From assembly GCA_002733485.1 (NCBI GenBank), contig NVVU01000031.1:9514-23757 (forward strand): a stretch of DNA of 14,244 bases. The letters are read 5' to 3'. Below, piece by piece: positions 7,263-14,237 of this stretch. The notes beneath the pieces are model-generated. The model worked only from the letters and a program-made list of their open reading frames with translations. It had not been told where the DNA came from and ran no database searches. Every line of letters starts with the position of its first letter. Position 1 is the stretch's first letter. Source of the DNA: Robiginitomaculum sp. Lineage in GTDB: Bacteria > Pseudomonadota > Alphaproteobacteria > Caulobacterales > Maricaulaceae. The position numbers and the translations under genes were made by a program.

Positions 7263-7410
7263 ATGATTGATCCCTTGGAGGCGAAAAACTTACCCTAAAG
7301 CATCCCTCAAAAGCCCCTTATTACCCCTCTTGGTCCCTCATAAAAGCGGGGATAAGAAAGACTTCACTGCATCCTGTTTAGGCGAGATAATATGGTGTAA
7401 TTTAATGATC

Positions 7411-8097
7411 TTAGTCCGCCCGCAAGGCATAGCCGGCCGAGCGTACCGTGCGGATGGCATCATGCTGGTGACCGGCGTTTAATGCCCGGCGCAGGCGTCC
7501 CACATGCACATCCACAGTGCGGATTTCCACATCAACCTCAGTGCCCCAAATGGCATCAATCAGTTGCGTGCGGCTAAACACCCGCCCGGGCTGGCTCATA
7601 AAGTGCTCCAGCAGGCGAAATTCGGTCGGGCCAAGGGGCACTTCTTTGCCATGGCGCAGAACCTTGTGGGTGCTGCGGTCCAGCACCATATTACCGCAAT
7701 GCAGGCTTTCTTCGATCAGACTGGGCTTTGCCCGGCGCAGCACCGCCCGAATGCGTGCCAACAGCTCGCTCAGGGCAAAGGGCTTGGTTATATAATCATC
7801 GGCACCGGTATCCAGACCGCGAACGCGCTCGTCCTCCTCGCTGCGGGCGGTCAGCATTATGATGGGGATGTTGGGGGTGGATTTATCGGCGCGCAGGCAC
7901 CGGCAGACCTCTATGCCCGACAGTTTGGGCAGCATCCAGTCCAGCACCATCATGTCGGGGACGCGCTCGGACACCATCAAAAGGGCTTCTTCGCCATCAC
8001 TGGCAATGGCGACCTCATAGCCTTCTTTTTCAAGGTTGTATTGCAATAACGTAGCCAGCGCGGCTTCATCTTCTACTACGATGACATAGGGGATCAT
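7411..8097 (-). CDS. phoB: Phosphate regulon response regulator PhoB
   Basis: This 228-residue OmpR/PhoB-type regulator activates phosphate-starvation genes when phosphorylated by PhoR. The receiver domain (1-120) has the acidic pair Glu9-Asp10, the phosphoacceptor Asp53 in VLDWMLP, Thr83 in MLTAR and Lys105 in TKPF. The winged-helix DNA-binding domain (about 130-228) contains LGPTEFRLLEHFMSQPGRVFSR, split as LGPTEFRLL and PGRVFSR, then RTVDVHVGRLRRAL and IRTVRSAGYAL. The ATG overlaps the phoU stop by 4 nt (8094-8097), so it is the last gene of the pst operon and translationally coupled to phoU. A PHO box upstream of pstC suggests positive autoregulation. No phoR is present nearby. Confidence 0.95.
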   Translation of the reverse strand: MIPYVIVVEDEAALATLLQYNLEKEGYEVAIASDGEEALLMVSERVPDMMVLDWMLPKLSGIEVCRCLRADKSTPNIPIIMLTARSEEDERVRGLDTGADDYITKPFALSELLARIRAVLRRAKPSLIEESLHCGNMVLDRSTHKVLRHGKEVPLGPTEFRLLEHFMSQPGRVFSRTQLIDAIWGTEVDVEIRTVDVHVGRLRRALNAGHQHDAIRTVRSAGYALRAD

Positions 8098-8792
8098 TGG
8101 TCTTGCCCCTTATATTCTGTGGCACTGGTTCGTGCATCCGGCAACTCCTCGCCGGTCACCAGATAATGCACGTTTTCGGCAATATTGGTGCCGTGATCGC
8201 CTATGCGTTCCAGGTTTTTAGCCATGAACAACAAATGTGTACACATGGTGATGGTTTTGCTGTCTTCCATCATATAGGTCAGAAGTTCGCGAAACAGGCT
8301 GTTGTAATGGGCGTCGATTTCATCATCGCGCCGCCACACATCAATGGCCAGATCCACATCGGCGGTGGTATAGGCGTCCAGCACGTCTTTGAGCATATTG
8401 CTGACGACATGGCCCATGCGATGTACGCTGCGGGTCAGGGACATGGGGCGCTGTTCATTCAGGATCAGGGCGCGTTTGGCAATGTTTTTGGCCAGATCGC
8501 CAATGCGTTCCAGGTCGCCAGAGATTTTCAGGGCGCTGAAGGTACGGCGCAAATCGCTGGCCATGGGCTGTCTCAGCGCCAGCAGCAGGATCACCCGGCG
8601 TTCCAGCTCCAATTGCAGGGCATCAATCTCCTTGTCCCGCTGGATAACATCCTTGGCCAGCGCACCATCGCGCGACACCACGGCATCCAGCGCGTCGCTG
8701 AGCAGTTTTTCCGCCAGGCCGCCCATGCGGGCCACTTCTGCGGTCAACTCGTCCAGTTCGTCGTCAAAGGATTTTACAATATGTTCGGTCAT
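8094..8792 (-). CDS. phoU: Phosphate signalling regulator PhoU
   Basis: This 232-residue cytoplasmic all-helical protein couples the state of the PstSCAB transporter to the PhoR kinase and represses the regulon when phosphate is plentiful. Two PhoU repeats are visible. The first carries DKEID (53-57) and ERIGDLAKNI (95-104); the second carries DDEID (156-160) and ERIGDHGTNIAE (195-206). The paired ExxxD motifs form the family's metal-cluster sites, and both are intact. AGGAAA lies shortly before the ATG at 8792. The pstB stop is 29 nt upstream, and the gene's own stop overlaps the phoB start. Length and repeats are as expected for the family, with a short polar tail after about residue 215. 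Confidence 0.95.
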   Translation of the reverse strand: MTEHIVKSFDDELDELTAEVARMGGLAEKLLSDALDAVVSRDGALAKDVIQRDKEIDALQLELERRVILLLALRQPMASDLRRTFSALKISGDLERIGDLAKNIAKRALILNEQRPMSLTRSVHRMGHVVSNMLKDVLDAYTTADVDLAIDVWRRDDEIDAHYNSLFRELLTYMMEDSKTITMCTHLLFMAKNLERIGDHGTNIAENVHYLVTGEELPDARTSATEYKGQDQ

Positions 8793-8821
8793 CTGCTTTT
8801 CCTAGGTCAGGTACAGCGTAA

Positions 8822-9634
8822 TTAGCCAAAGCGTCCGGTAATATAATCCTGGGTGCGCTTGTCATTGGGGTTGGTGAATATTTGTTCGGTGGGGCCGGCC
8901 TCGACCAGCTTGCCCAAATGGAAAAAGGCGGTGTGCTGCGATACCCGCGCGGCTTGTGCCATCGAGTGCGTGACCATGATAATGCAATAATTATTGCGCA
9001 GATCATCGATCAGTTCTTCAATTCTGGCCGTTGCAATGGGGTCCAGGGCCGAACATGGCTCGTCCATCAGGATCACTTCGGGGCGCACCGCGATGGCGCG
9101 CGCAATGACCAGACGTTGTTGCTGGCCTCCAGACAATCCAGTGCCTGGTTCGTCCAGCCGATCGGCGACTTCTGTCCATAAACCGGCGCGACGCAAGGAG
9201 GTTTCGACAATCTCGCTTAATTCTTCGGGATTGCTGGCCAACCCGTGAATGCGCGGGCCATAGGCAACATTGTCAAAGATGGATTTGGGAAACGGATTGG
9301 GCTTTTGAAACACCATGCCTACGCTGGCGCGCAGGATTACCGGGTCAACGTCGCGGGCATAAATGTCTTTGCCGTCCAAATGGATGTCGCCTTCGACGCG
9401 GCAAATGTCGATGGTGTCGTTCATGCGGTTTATACAGCGCAGGAATGTGGATTTGCCACAGCCCGACGGTCCAATGAAGGAAGTAACGCTGCGATCAGAA
9501 ATATCCAGATTGACATCAAACAGGGCCTGTTTGTTGCCATAAAACACATTCACCTTGCGTGCTCGCACTTTGGGCGCTTCCGGTGCGGATGGGGTGTCTG
9601 TGGTCTGTGTGGCCGGGGATACCGAAGTGTCCAT
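8822..9634 (-). CDS. pstB: Phosphate ABC transporter ATP-binding protein PstB
   Basis: This 270-residue ATPase powers phosphate import through PstC-PstA. Walker A is GPSGCGKST (55-63), the Q-loop Gln110 lies in MVFQKPNPFP, the signature is LSGGQQQR (167-174), Walker B with catalytic Glu is VILMDEP (187-193), and the switch His223 is in VTHS. KPNPFPKSIFDNVAYGPR is diagnostic of PstB. About 25 polar residues precede the core. The start is the ATG at 9634, one base after the pstA stop and preceded by GGAG with 8-nt spacing. An in-frame TTG at 9652 would overlap pstA and has no ribosome binding site. It is the third gene of the pst operon. Confidence 0.96.
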   Translation of the reverse strand: MDTSVSPATQTTDTPSAPEAPKVRARKVNVFYGNKQALFDVNLDISDRSVTSFIGPSGCGKSTFLRCINRMNDTIDICRVEGDIHLDGKDIYARDVDPVILRASVGMVFQKPNPFPKSIFDNVAYGPRIHGLASNPEELSEIVETSLRRAGLWTEVADRLDEPGTGLSGGQQQRLVIARAIAVRPEVILMDEPCSALDPIATARIEELIDDLRNNYCIIMVTHSMAQAARVSQHTAFFHLGKLVEAGPTEQIFTNPNDKRTQDYITGRFG

Positions 9635-9635
9635 C

Positions 9636-11357
9636 CTACCATCTCCGTTCAAATTTATGCCGCAGGAACACGGCGGTCAGGTTTAGGACAATCATTAATA
9701 ATAACAATATGATGATAGCCGCAGCAGTACGTGATTCCCAGGACCGCTCGGAGCTGCTGGCCCAGAGATAAATCTGTACCGGCATGGCGGTGGCGGGCGA
9801 GGTCAGCGATTTTGGAATGTCGGCGATAAAGGCTACCATGCCGATCATTAACAACGGCGCGGTTTCGCCAAGGGCACGGGCCAGGCCAATGATAGTCCCG
9901 GTCAGAATACCCGGTGCCGCCAAGGGCAGCACATGGTCAAAAACGGTCTGGGTTTTTGAGGCACCAATGCCAAGCGCGGCTTCACGAATGGAGGGCGGTA
10001 CCGCCTTGATGGCGGCGCGCGAGGCAATAATGATTACCGGCAGCGTCATCAGAGCCAGCACCAGCCCGCCTACAATGGGGGCAGAGCGGGGCATGTGAAA
10101 TATGTTGAGAAACACCGCCAGCCCTAAAAGGCCAAAAATGATCGAGGGCACGGCGGCAAGGTTGTTGATATTGACCTCGATAAAATCAGTGAGGCGGTTT
10201 CTGGGGGCAAACTCTTCCAGGTAAATCGCCGCCAGAATGCCAATGGGAACGGCGGCCAGCATGGTTGCCATCAGGGTCAGGATCGAGCCAACCATGGCCC
10301 CGGCAATGCCGGCCAGTTCTGGCTCGCGGCTGTCGGCATGGGTGAAAAAAATGGAGTTAAAGCTGCGTTTCAGGTGTCCGCGTGCCAGCAGGGTTTCGGC
10401 CCAAGCGGCCTGTTGGTCGGTTACGCGTCGCGCCCGTTCCGGGGAATCCAGGATAAGGCTGCGCCAGTTTTGAGAAGGCTCCAGGCGGGTTGGTGCCAAA
10501 AGGGCCAGGCCGGTGATCTGGTGATCCGATAGTTCGGCCGCTTTGATGAAACCCTGATTAAAGTTGATCAGAACGGAGGGGTCATTTTTGTCAAGATGGA
10601 TGGTATTATTTTTGGCTTTTTGGCGAATATCGGCGGCCAGAATTTTCAGGCGGTTGACCTCGACCTGCTGAACCTCTGCCACTTCTTTGCGCGCCTCCTT
10701 CAGGCGCTCGAGCAATTTTTCTGCCCGATCCTCAAGGCGCTCGGCGCGGACCAGTCGTTTTTGGCGAATGTGCTGGATCAGCGTATCAAAGGCCCCGGGT
10801 TTCCCGGTTAGCTCCAGCGTGTTTTTATTCGTAGCGCTGGCCTTTAAAGCGCCAGTACCTTTGTAAAATTTCCGTGGCGTGATTTTGCCTTTGAGATAAA
10901 GATCCAGATCATCAGAGAGGGGCGCGGTGTAGCGAATTTCGCTGCCGATCAGGTCGGGGTTATTGACCACCTGATTGCGTAAAGATACGGAGTTGAGACC
11001 GGTTGAAAGGGCGTAAAGGGCGCGTTTATCGCTGCGAGAGTGCACTTTGGGAAAGGCATCACTGAGCGCCTTCTGGATGAGTTTGCGGTAGCGGCCTTTG
11101 GCAATCACTTTAGGATCAGCGGTGTTTTTGGGGTCGATCAGCCTGGCATCAAGTTGCAAGGGCAGATTGAAGTGATAGATGGAGAATGTAGAAAACCCCT
11201 GCGACCCGACTGAGAACAGCAATAGCGCTAGCGCACTGATGGCCAGCAGTATTGCCGCCCGGCCATACAGGCGAAAGCGTTGCTCGGCACGGTAACGCCG
11301 GGGCAGGGAAGCGGCGATCAACGCCCTGGTGGAGAGGGATTTGGCTGGCTCAGTCAT
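9636..11357 (-). CDS. pstA: Phosphate ABC transporter permease PstA with long N-terminal extension
   Basis: This 573-residue inner-membrane permease is far longer than E. coli PstA (about 296). After a basic N-terminus and one membrane helix (about 33-50) comes a soluble region of roughly 290 residues. Its first part resembles the DUF3333 extension known from alphaproteobacterial PstA. It includes a strongly charged coiled-coil stretch (about 193-250, rich in Arg, Glu, Lys and Leu). The permease domain starts near 345 and contains the ATPase-contact EAA loop REAALGIGASKTQTVFDHVLP, split around residues 458-478, then GLARALGETAPLLM. The last helix ends in a basic tail. The ATG overlaps the pstC stop by 8 nt, and the stop sits 1 nt from the pstB start. 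The function of the extension is unknown. Confidence 0.93.
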   Translation of the reverse strand: MTEPAKSLSTRALIAASLPRRYRAEQRFRLYGRAAILLAISALALLLFSVGSQGFSTFSIYHFNLPLQLDARLIDPKNTADPKVIAKGRYRKLIQKALSDAFPKVHSRSDKRALYALSTGLNSVSLRNQVVNNPDLIGSEIRYTAPLSDDLDLYLKGKITPRKFYKGTGALKASATNKNTLELTGKPGAFDTLIQHIRQKRLVRAERLEDRAEKLLERLKEARKEVAEVQQVEVNRLKILAADIRQKAKNNTIHLDKNDPSVLINFNQGFIKAAELSDHQITGLALLAPTRLEPSQNWRSLILDSPERARRVTDQQAAWAETLLARGHLKRSFNSIFFTHADSREPELAGIAGAMVGSILTLMATMLAAVPIGILAAIYLEEFAPRNRLTDFIEVNINNLAAVPSIIFGLLGLAVFLNIFHMPRSAPIVGGLVLALMTLPVIIIASRAAIKAVPPSIREAALGIGASKTQTVFDHVLPLAAPGILTGTIIGLARALGETAPLLMIGMVAFIADIPKSLTSPATAMPVQIYLWASSSERSWESRTAAAIIILLLLMIVLNLTAVFLRHKFERRW

Positions 11358-12735
11358 AGCGTTCCCGGTATTTGCGCACCACGCGCAGCGAAATGATGTT
11401 CAGGACCAGCGTAATGATAAAGAGGACTAGCCCCAGCGCAAAAGCAGAGAGGGTTTTGGCGCTGTCAAATTCCTGATCCCCGGTCAAAAGGGTGACGATC
11501 TGCACCGTAACGGTGGTCACGGGTTCCAGCGGGTTGGCAGTCAGATTGGCGCTTTGGCCGGCGGCCATGACCACAATCATGGTTTCGCCAATGGCGCGGC
11601 TGATGGCCAGCAAAAGAGCACCCATAATGCCGGGCAGCGCCGCCGGGAAGACTACATTGCGTACGGTTTCAGCCTGGGTGGCTCCCATGGCGTAAGAGCC
11701 ATCGCGCAGGGCCTGGGGCACCGCATTGATTACGTCATCAGAAAGAGACGAAACAAAGGGGATGATCATAATACCCATCACCAGACCCGCCGACAGGGCG
11801 CTTTGGGTCTGGGCGCTAAGGCCCACCGCCTCGGCGGCCTGGCGTATAAAGGGGCCAATGGTCAACAGCGCGAAAAAACCATAAACCACGGTGGGTACCC
11901 CGGCCAGGATTTCCAATATGGGTTTAACGATGCGCCGGGTTGCAGGCTTGGCGTATTCGGAAAGGTAAATGGCCGAATAGAGACCAACCGGGGCTGCCAC
12001 CACCATGGCAATAAAGGTGATGAGAAAGGTGCCGGCAAAAAGCGGCACCGCGCCAAAAGAGCCGGACTGCCCAACCTGGTCGGCACGCATGGCGGTTTGG
12101 GGTGACCATTTCAGGCCAAAGAGAAAGTCCAGCGCGTTAATCTCGCTGAAAAACCGTAAAGATTCAGTCAGCAGCGAGAGCACAATGCCAAGGGTGGTAA
12201 GGATGGCAATCCCCGAACAGACCACCAGTACGCCAAAAATCACGGCCTCGACATGGTTGCGGGCGCGAAAGTTTTTACCTATGCGGCCACGGGCAAACAA
12301 AAACCCGCCAATGGTGAGTAATATCACCGCGCCAATGACGGCAAAATTACTGGTACGCGAGAGGCTGGCATAGGTTTTGGCAGTATCCAGCAAGGTCGCC
12401 GAGGTTTCACTGGCGGTGCCACCAAAGGCCAGGGCGCGGGCGTTGCGCATAAACAACTCAACCTGTTCGACTGGCAAAGCCCGAATATTGGCGGGCAGGC
12501 TCTGGCGCATTTGCAAGTTCAGCAGAAGGTCGCCAAACAGGCCAAAAAGCGCCAGTAAAATAAAGGCAGGCAGCACCGACCAGATTGCCAGATAGGTACC
12601 CGAATATCCCGGCAGGGAATGCAACGAAGAGGGATGCACCCCGGCACTGGCCACAGCCTTAGTGCGCCCGTTGAACCAGGCGAGCAGCGTGATGACGACC
12701 AGAGCCGCCATGGCGATGGGTAGAAAGTTTTGCAC
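11350..12735 (-). CDS. pstC: Phosphate ABC transporter permease PstC
   Basis: This 461-residue membrane permease forms the phosphate channel with PstA. It exceeds E. coli PstC (319) because of an extra N-terminal part, with hydrophobic segments near 5-21, 48-73 and 130-148 and a roughly 55-residue loop between the last two. The conserved permease core runs from about 165. GSFGAVPLFAGTFLIT, AAPVGLYSAIYLSEYA and ILAGVPTVVYGFFAL are PstC signatures, and the EAA loop is RDGSYAMGATQAETVRNVV (344-362). GTG at 12735 is the start, with only a weak AGAG upstream. It is the first gene of the pst-pho operon, downstream of a PHO box. pstS is not adjacent, so the periplasmic binding protein must be encoded elsewhere. 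Confidence 0.95.
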   Translation of the reverse strand: MQNFLPIAMAALVVITLLAWFNGRTKAVASAGVHPSSLHSLPGYSGTYLAIWSVLPAFILLALFGLFGDLLLNLQMRQSLPANIRALPVEQVELFMRNARALAFGGTASETSATLLDTAKTYASLSRTSNFAVIGAVILLTIGGFLFARGRIGKNFRARNHVEAVIFGVLVVCSGIAILTTLGIVLSLLTESLRFFSEINALDFLFGLKWSPQTAMRADQVGQSGSFGAVPLFAGTFLITFIAMVVAAPVGLYSAIYLSEYAKPATRRIVKPILEILAGVPTVVYGFFALLTIGPFIRQAAEAVGLSAQTQSALSAGLVMGIMIIPFVSSLSDDVINAVPQALRDGSYAMGATQAETVRNVVFPAALPGIMGALLLAISRAIGETMIVVMAAGQSANLTANPLEPVTTVTVQIVTLLTGDQEFDSAKTLSAFALGLVLFIITLVLNIISLRVVRKYRERYD

Positions 12736-12802
12736 GGGTGATACTCTTTGCCAGAGGTGTGGTTGATTGCACCCCTTCCAAAGATGCCCATAGACGAGTT
12801 TT

Positions 12803-12820
12803 GTGAAGGTTGTGTGACAG
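12803..12820 (-). promoter_or_regulatory. PHO box (PhoB operator) of the pst-pho operon
   Basis: On the minus strand this reads CTGTCAC-ACAA-CCTTCAC, two 7-bp direct repeats with a 4-bp spacer. That is the architecture of the PhoB site (consensus CTGTCAT-N4-CTGTCAT); the first repeat matches 6 of 7 and the second 4 of 7. It lies 68 bp upstream of the pstC start and 8 bp downstream of the Lrp-type gene's stop. A weak -10-like TCTATG (12789-12794) follows at a suitable distance, as in PhoB-dependent promoters that lack a -35. Confidence 0.7.
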
Positions 12821-12828
12821 TTTTAATA

Positions 12829-13314
12829 CTATGTTTGAGGGGGCGGTGGATACAGGCCGCCACCGGTGCGCCGTTCGGACAGGATGATGGTAGACTGGAC
12901 GTCATTAATAAAGGGCAGGGCGGCTATTTTATCGTTGATGACCTGTTGGTAGGCGCGCAAGTCGCGGGCATAAATTTTTAGCATATAATCATGGGTGCCG
13001 GCGGTGGAATAATATTCGCTGGCCTCCGGGATGGCGGCAATGGCGGCCTCAAAAGCCTCAGCCTGATCGCGGGTATTGCGCTCCAGCTTGATCAACACAA
13101 AGGCACAAACCTTCAGGCCCAGGGCCTCCGGGTCAAGCACGGCACGATAGCCGGTAATATAGCCCGCCTCTTCCAGCTGTCGTACGCGGTGCATGCAGGG
13201 GGTCGGTGAAAGATTGACCCGCCTGGCCAGCATGACATTGCTGATACGTCCATCGCGCTGCAAAACGGCAAGGATGTTCTGATCAGTTTTATCGAGTGGG
13301 CGGTGTTTGTTCAT
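12829..13314 (-). CDS. Lrp/AsnC-family transcriptional regulator
   Basis: This 161-residue feast/famine regulator has an N-terminal helix-turn-helix: LDKTDQNILAVLQRDGRIS, NVMLARRVNLSPTPCMHRVR and LEEAGYITGYRAVLD. A C-terminal ligand-binding RAM domain (about 70-150) contains VCAFVLIKLE, TAGTHDYMLKIYARD and LPFINDVQSTIIL. Such proteins form octamers or higher assemblies and respond to amino acids. The Pro/Gly-rich tail GGGLYPPPPQT is unusual but short. An in-frame ATG at 13329 would add MLWLT; neither start has a clear ribosome binding site, and the shorter form better fits family N-termini. It is divergent from the tryptophan-dioxygenase-like gene, as KynR is from kyn genes in Pseudomonas, so control of that gene is a reasonable inference. 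Confidence 0.92.
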   Translation of the reverse strand: MNKHRPLDKTDQNILAVLQRDGRISNVMLARRVNLSPTPCMHRVRQLEEAGYITGYRAVLDPEALGLKVCAFVLIKLERNTRDQAEAFEAAIAAIPEASEYYSTAGTHDYMLKIYARDLRAYQQVINDKIAALPFINDVQSTIILSERRTGGGLYPPPPQT

Positions 13315-13330
13315 GGTTAGCCACAGCATG

Positions 13331-13341
13331 TTATCAGATAA
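13331..13341. promoter_or_regulatory. Palindrome next to the Lrp-type regulator start
   Basis: TTATCAGATAA is a perfect 11-nt palindrome (TTATC-A-GATAA) one base outside the upstream ATG (13329) of the regulator gene. Its position suits an autoregulatory binding site. Similarity to AT-rich Lrp-type sites is only general. Confidence 0.3.
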
Positions 13342-13392
13342 TTGACGTTAATATAGAGAAAAATATCGCATTAATAAAGTTATATAGTGATA

Positions 13393-13422
13393 AACGCTTT
13401 GAGTACCTTTACATCAAGCGTT
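13393..13422. promoter_or_regulatory. Candidate operator in the regulator/dioxygenase divergent region
   Basis: AACGCTT (13393-13399) and AAGCGTT (13416-13422) are perfect 7-bp inverted arms whose starts are 23 bp apart, about two helical turns. They straddle the -35 element and spacer of the candidate plus-strand promoter. The complementary strand also has a possible promoter, TTGATG (13412-13417) with TTTATC (13389-13394) at 17 bp, so one bound protein could control both directions. The regulator at 12829-13314 is the obvious candidate ligand. Confidence 0.4.
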
Positions 13423-13427
13423 ATTCT
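13399..13427 (+). promoter_or_regulatory. Candidate sigma70-type promoter of the dioxygenase-family gene
   Basis: TTGAGT (13399-13404) and TATTCT (13422-13427) are separated by exactly 17 bp in an AT-rich region. This gives an mRNA leader of about 55 nt before the ATG at 13491. The promoter overlaps the inverted repeat at 13393-13422. Confidence 0.45.
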
Positions 13428-13490
13428 CCATTGGCTAAAGGGCAGCATTTATGAGATTGCCGGCACATCATCCCCATCGGAGAACAGCTT

Positions 13491-14237
13491 ATGGATCGTC
13501 AGAGTTTTTATAAAATGATGAAGGGCCAAACTGGCCTCGATTATGAGGTTTATCTGAGCTCTGATGCGCTGCTCGCCTGCCAAAAGCCGTTTGAGGATTT
13601 TTGCAATAAAGACGAATTGCAATTTCAGATCGTCCATCAGGTAGAAGAGCTGTGGATGAAGCTTATGGCTTACACCCTGCTCGACATTGATGAATACATG
13701 GCCGAGAAAAACACCAACCGGATTGTAACGCTGTTTGGCCGGGTGGACCTGCTGCAAAGCATGATGAACGAACAATTGGCACTTCTGGAAACCATGTCGC
13801 CTAAGGAATATCAGCAAATTCGCCTGGCGCTGGGCAATGGCAGCGGTCAGGAATCACCGGGCTTTCGGGTGTTGATTCGCATGGGGCCGTTATTGTGGGA
13901 AACCTTCAACAAGCATTATCTGAAGGCCGATGGCAAAACGGTGGAGAGCATTTATGACAGTGAATACAGTCATTGCGACGCCTATATCGTTGCCGAATGC
14001 CTGGCCCAGTTTGATTCCATGTTTCAGCGCTTTGGCTATCGCCATATGCAGTTGATCGCCCGCAGCATAGGCTTTGGTGCGAAGTCCCTTAAGGGGCGAT
14101 CCGTTGATTTGCTAAAAGAGGGAATCCGTCGTCAGTTTTACCCAGAGCTGTGGGCCATTCGCGATACTATGACTGACAGCTGGGGCGGCGAATACGGCAA
14201 AGTGCGTGATGCATTGGGGAAAAACGGCGCTCAATAA
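13491..14237 (+). CDS. Tryptophan 2,3-dioxygenase family haem protein (kynA-like)
   Basis: This is a 248-residue member of the tryptophan 2,3-dioxygenase (TDO) family, haem enzymes that open the indole ring of tryptophan to N-formylkynurenine. YEVYLSSDALLACQ (18-31) and FQIVHQVEELWMKL (45-58, with His49 at the active site) match the family. EYQQIR (106-111) keeps the Tyr and Arg that hold the substrate carboxylate. RHM (184-186) supplies the proximal haem ligand His185, and FYPELWAIRD (216-225) is a typical end block. The protein is shorter than the usual 270-300, and the flexible GTGGTSG loop of true TDOs is replaced by KSLKGRS at about 198-204. GGAGA at 13479-13483 sits 7 nt before the ATG. 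It is divergent from an Lrp-type regulator. The family is firm; tryptophan as substrate is likely but not certain. Confidence 0.85.
   Translation: MDRQSFYKMMKGQTGLDYEVYLSSDALLACQKPFEDFCNKDELQFQIVHQVEELWMKLMAYTLLDIDEYMAEKNTNRIVTLFGRVDLLQSMMNEQLALLETMSPKEYQQIRLALGNGSGQESPGFRVLIRMGPLLWETFNKHYLKADGKTVESIYDSEYSHCDAYIVAECLAQFDSMFQRFGYRHMQLIARSIGFGAKSLKGRSVDLLKEGIRRQFYPELWAIRDTMTDSWGGEYGKVRDALGKNGAQ

Larger units (their letters stand above)
6981..7410. other. 430-bp gene-free gap between nudC and phoB with several hairpins
   Basis: I see no convincing gene here. A 71-codon frame at 7267-7482 has no recognisable product and runs into the antisense of phoB. The gap holds four inverted repeats: 7086-7144, GGGATA/TATCCC at 7177-7197, a 56-nt imperfect hairpin at 7207-7262, and CTTAT..CCCC/GGGGATAAG at 7317-7356. 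It must contain the nudC promoter and the 3' end of the pst-pho transcript, but no clean intrinsic terminator with a T-run follows phoB. It could be a decayed repeat or hold a small RNA; neither can be decided by eye. Confidence 0.5.

Noticed and set aside
7267..7482. Possible 71-residue protein in the phoB-nudC gap
   Set aside because: It has no similarity I can recognise and no good ribosome binding site, and its 3' third is antisense to phoB.
8097..8825. 242-codon plus-strand frame opposite phoU (and a similar one at 7504-8049 opposite phoB)
   Set aside because: Both are rich in His, Gln and Gly, mirror the codon bias of the real genes, and show no domain.
9635..9652. TTG start for pstB six codons upstream
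   Set aside because: It overlaps the pstA end and lacks a ribosome binding site, whereas the ATG at 9634 has GGAG at 8 nt.
11554..12105. 183-codon plus-strand frame inside pstC
   Set aside because: It is antisense to conserved permease sequence. The translation is low-complexity, rich in Gly, His and Arg.
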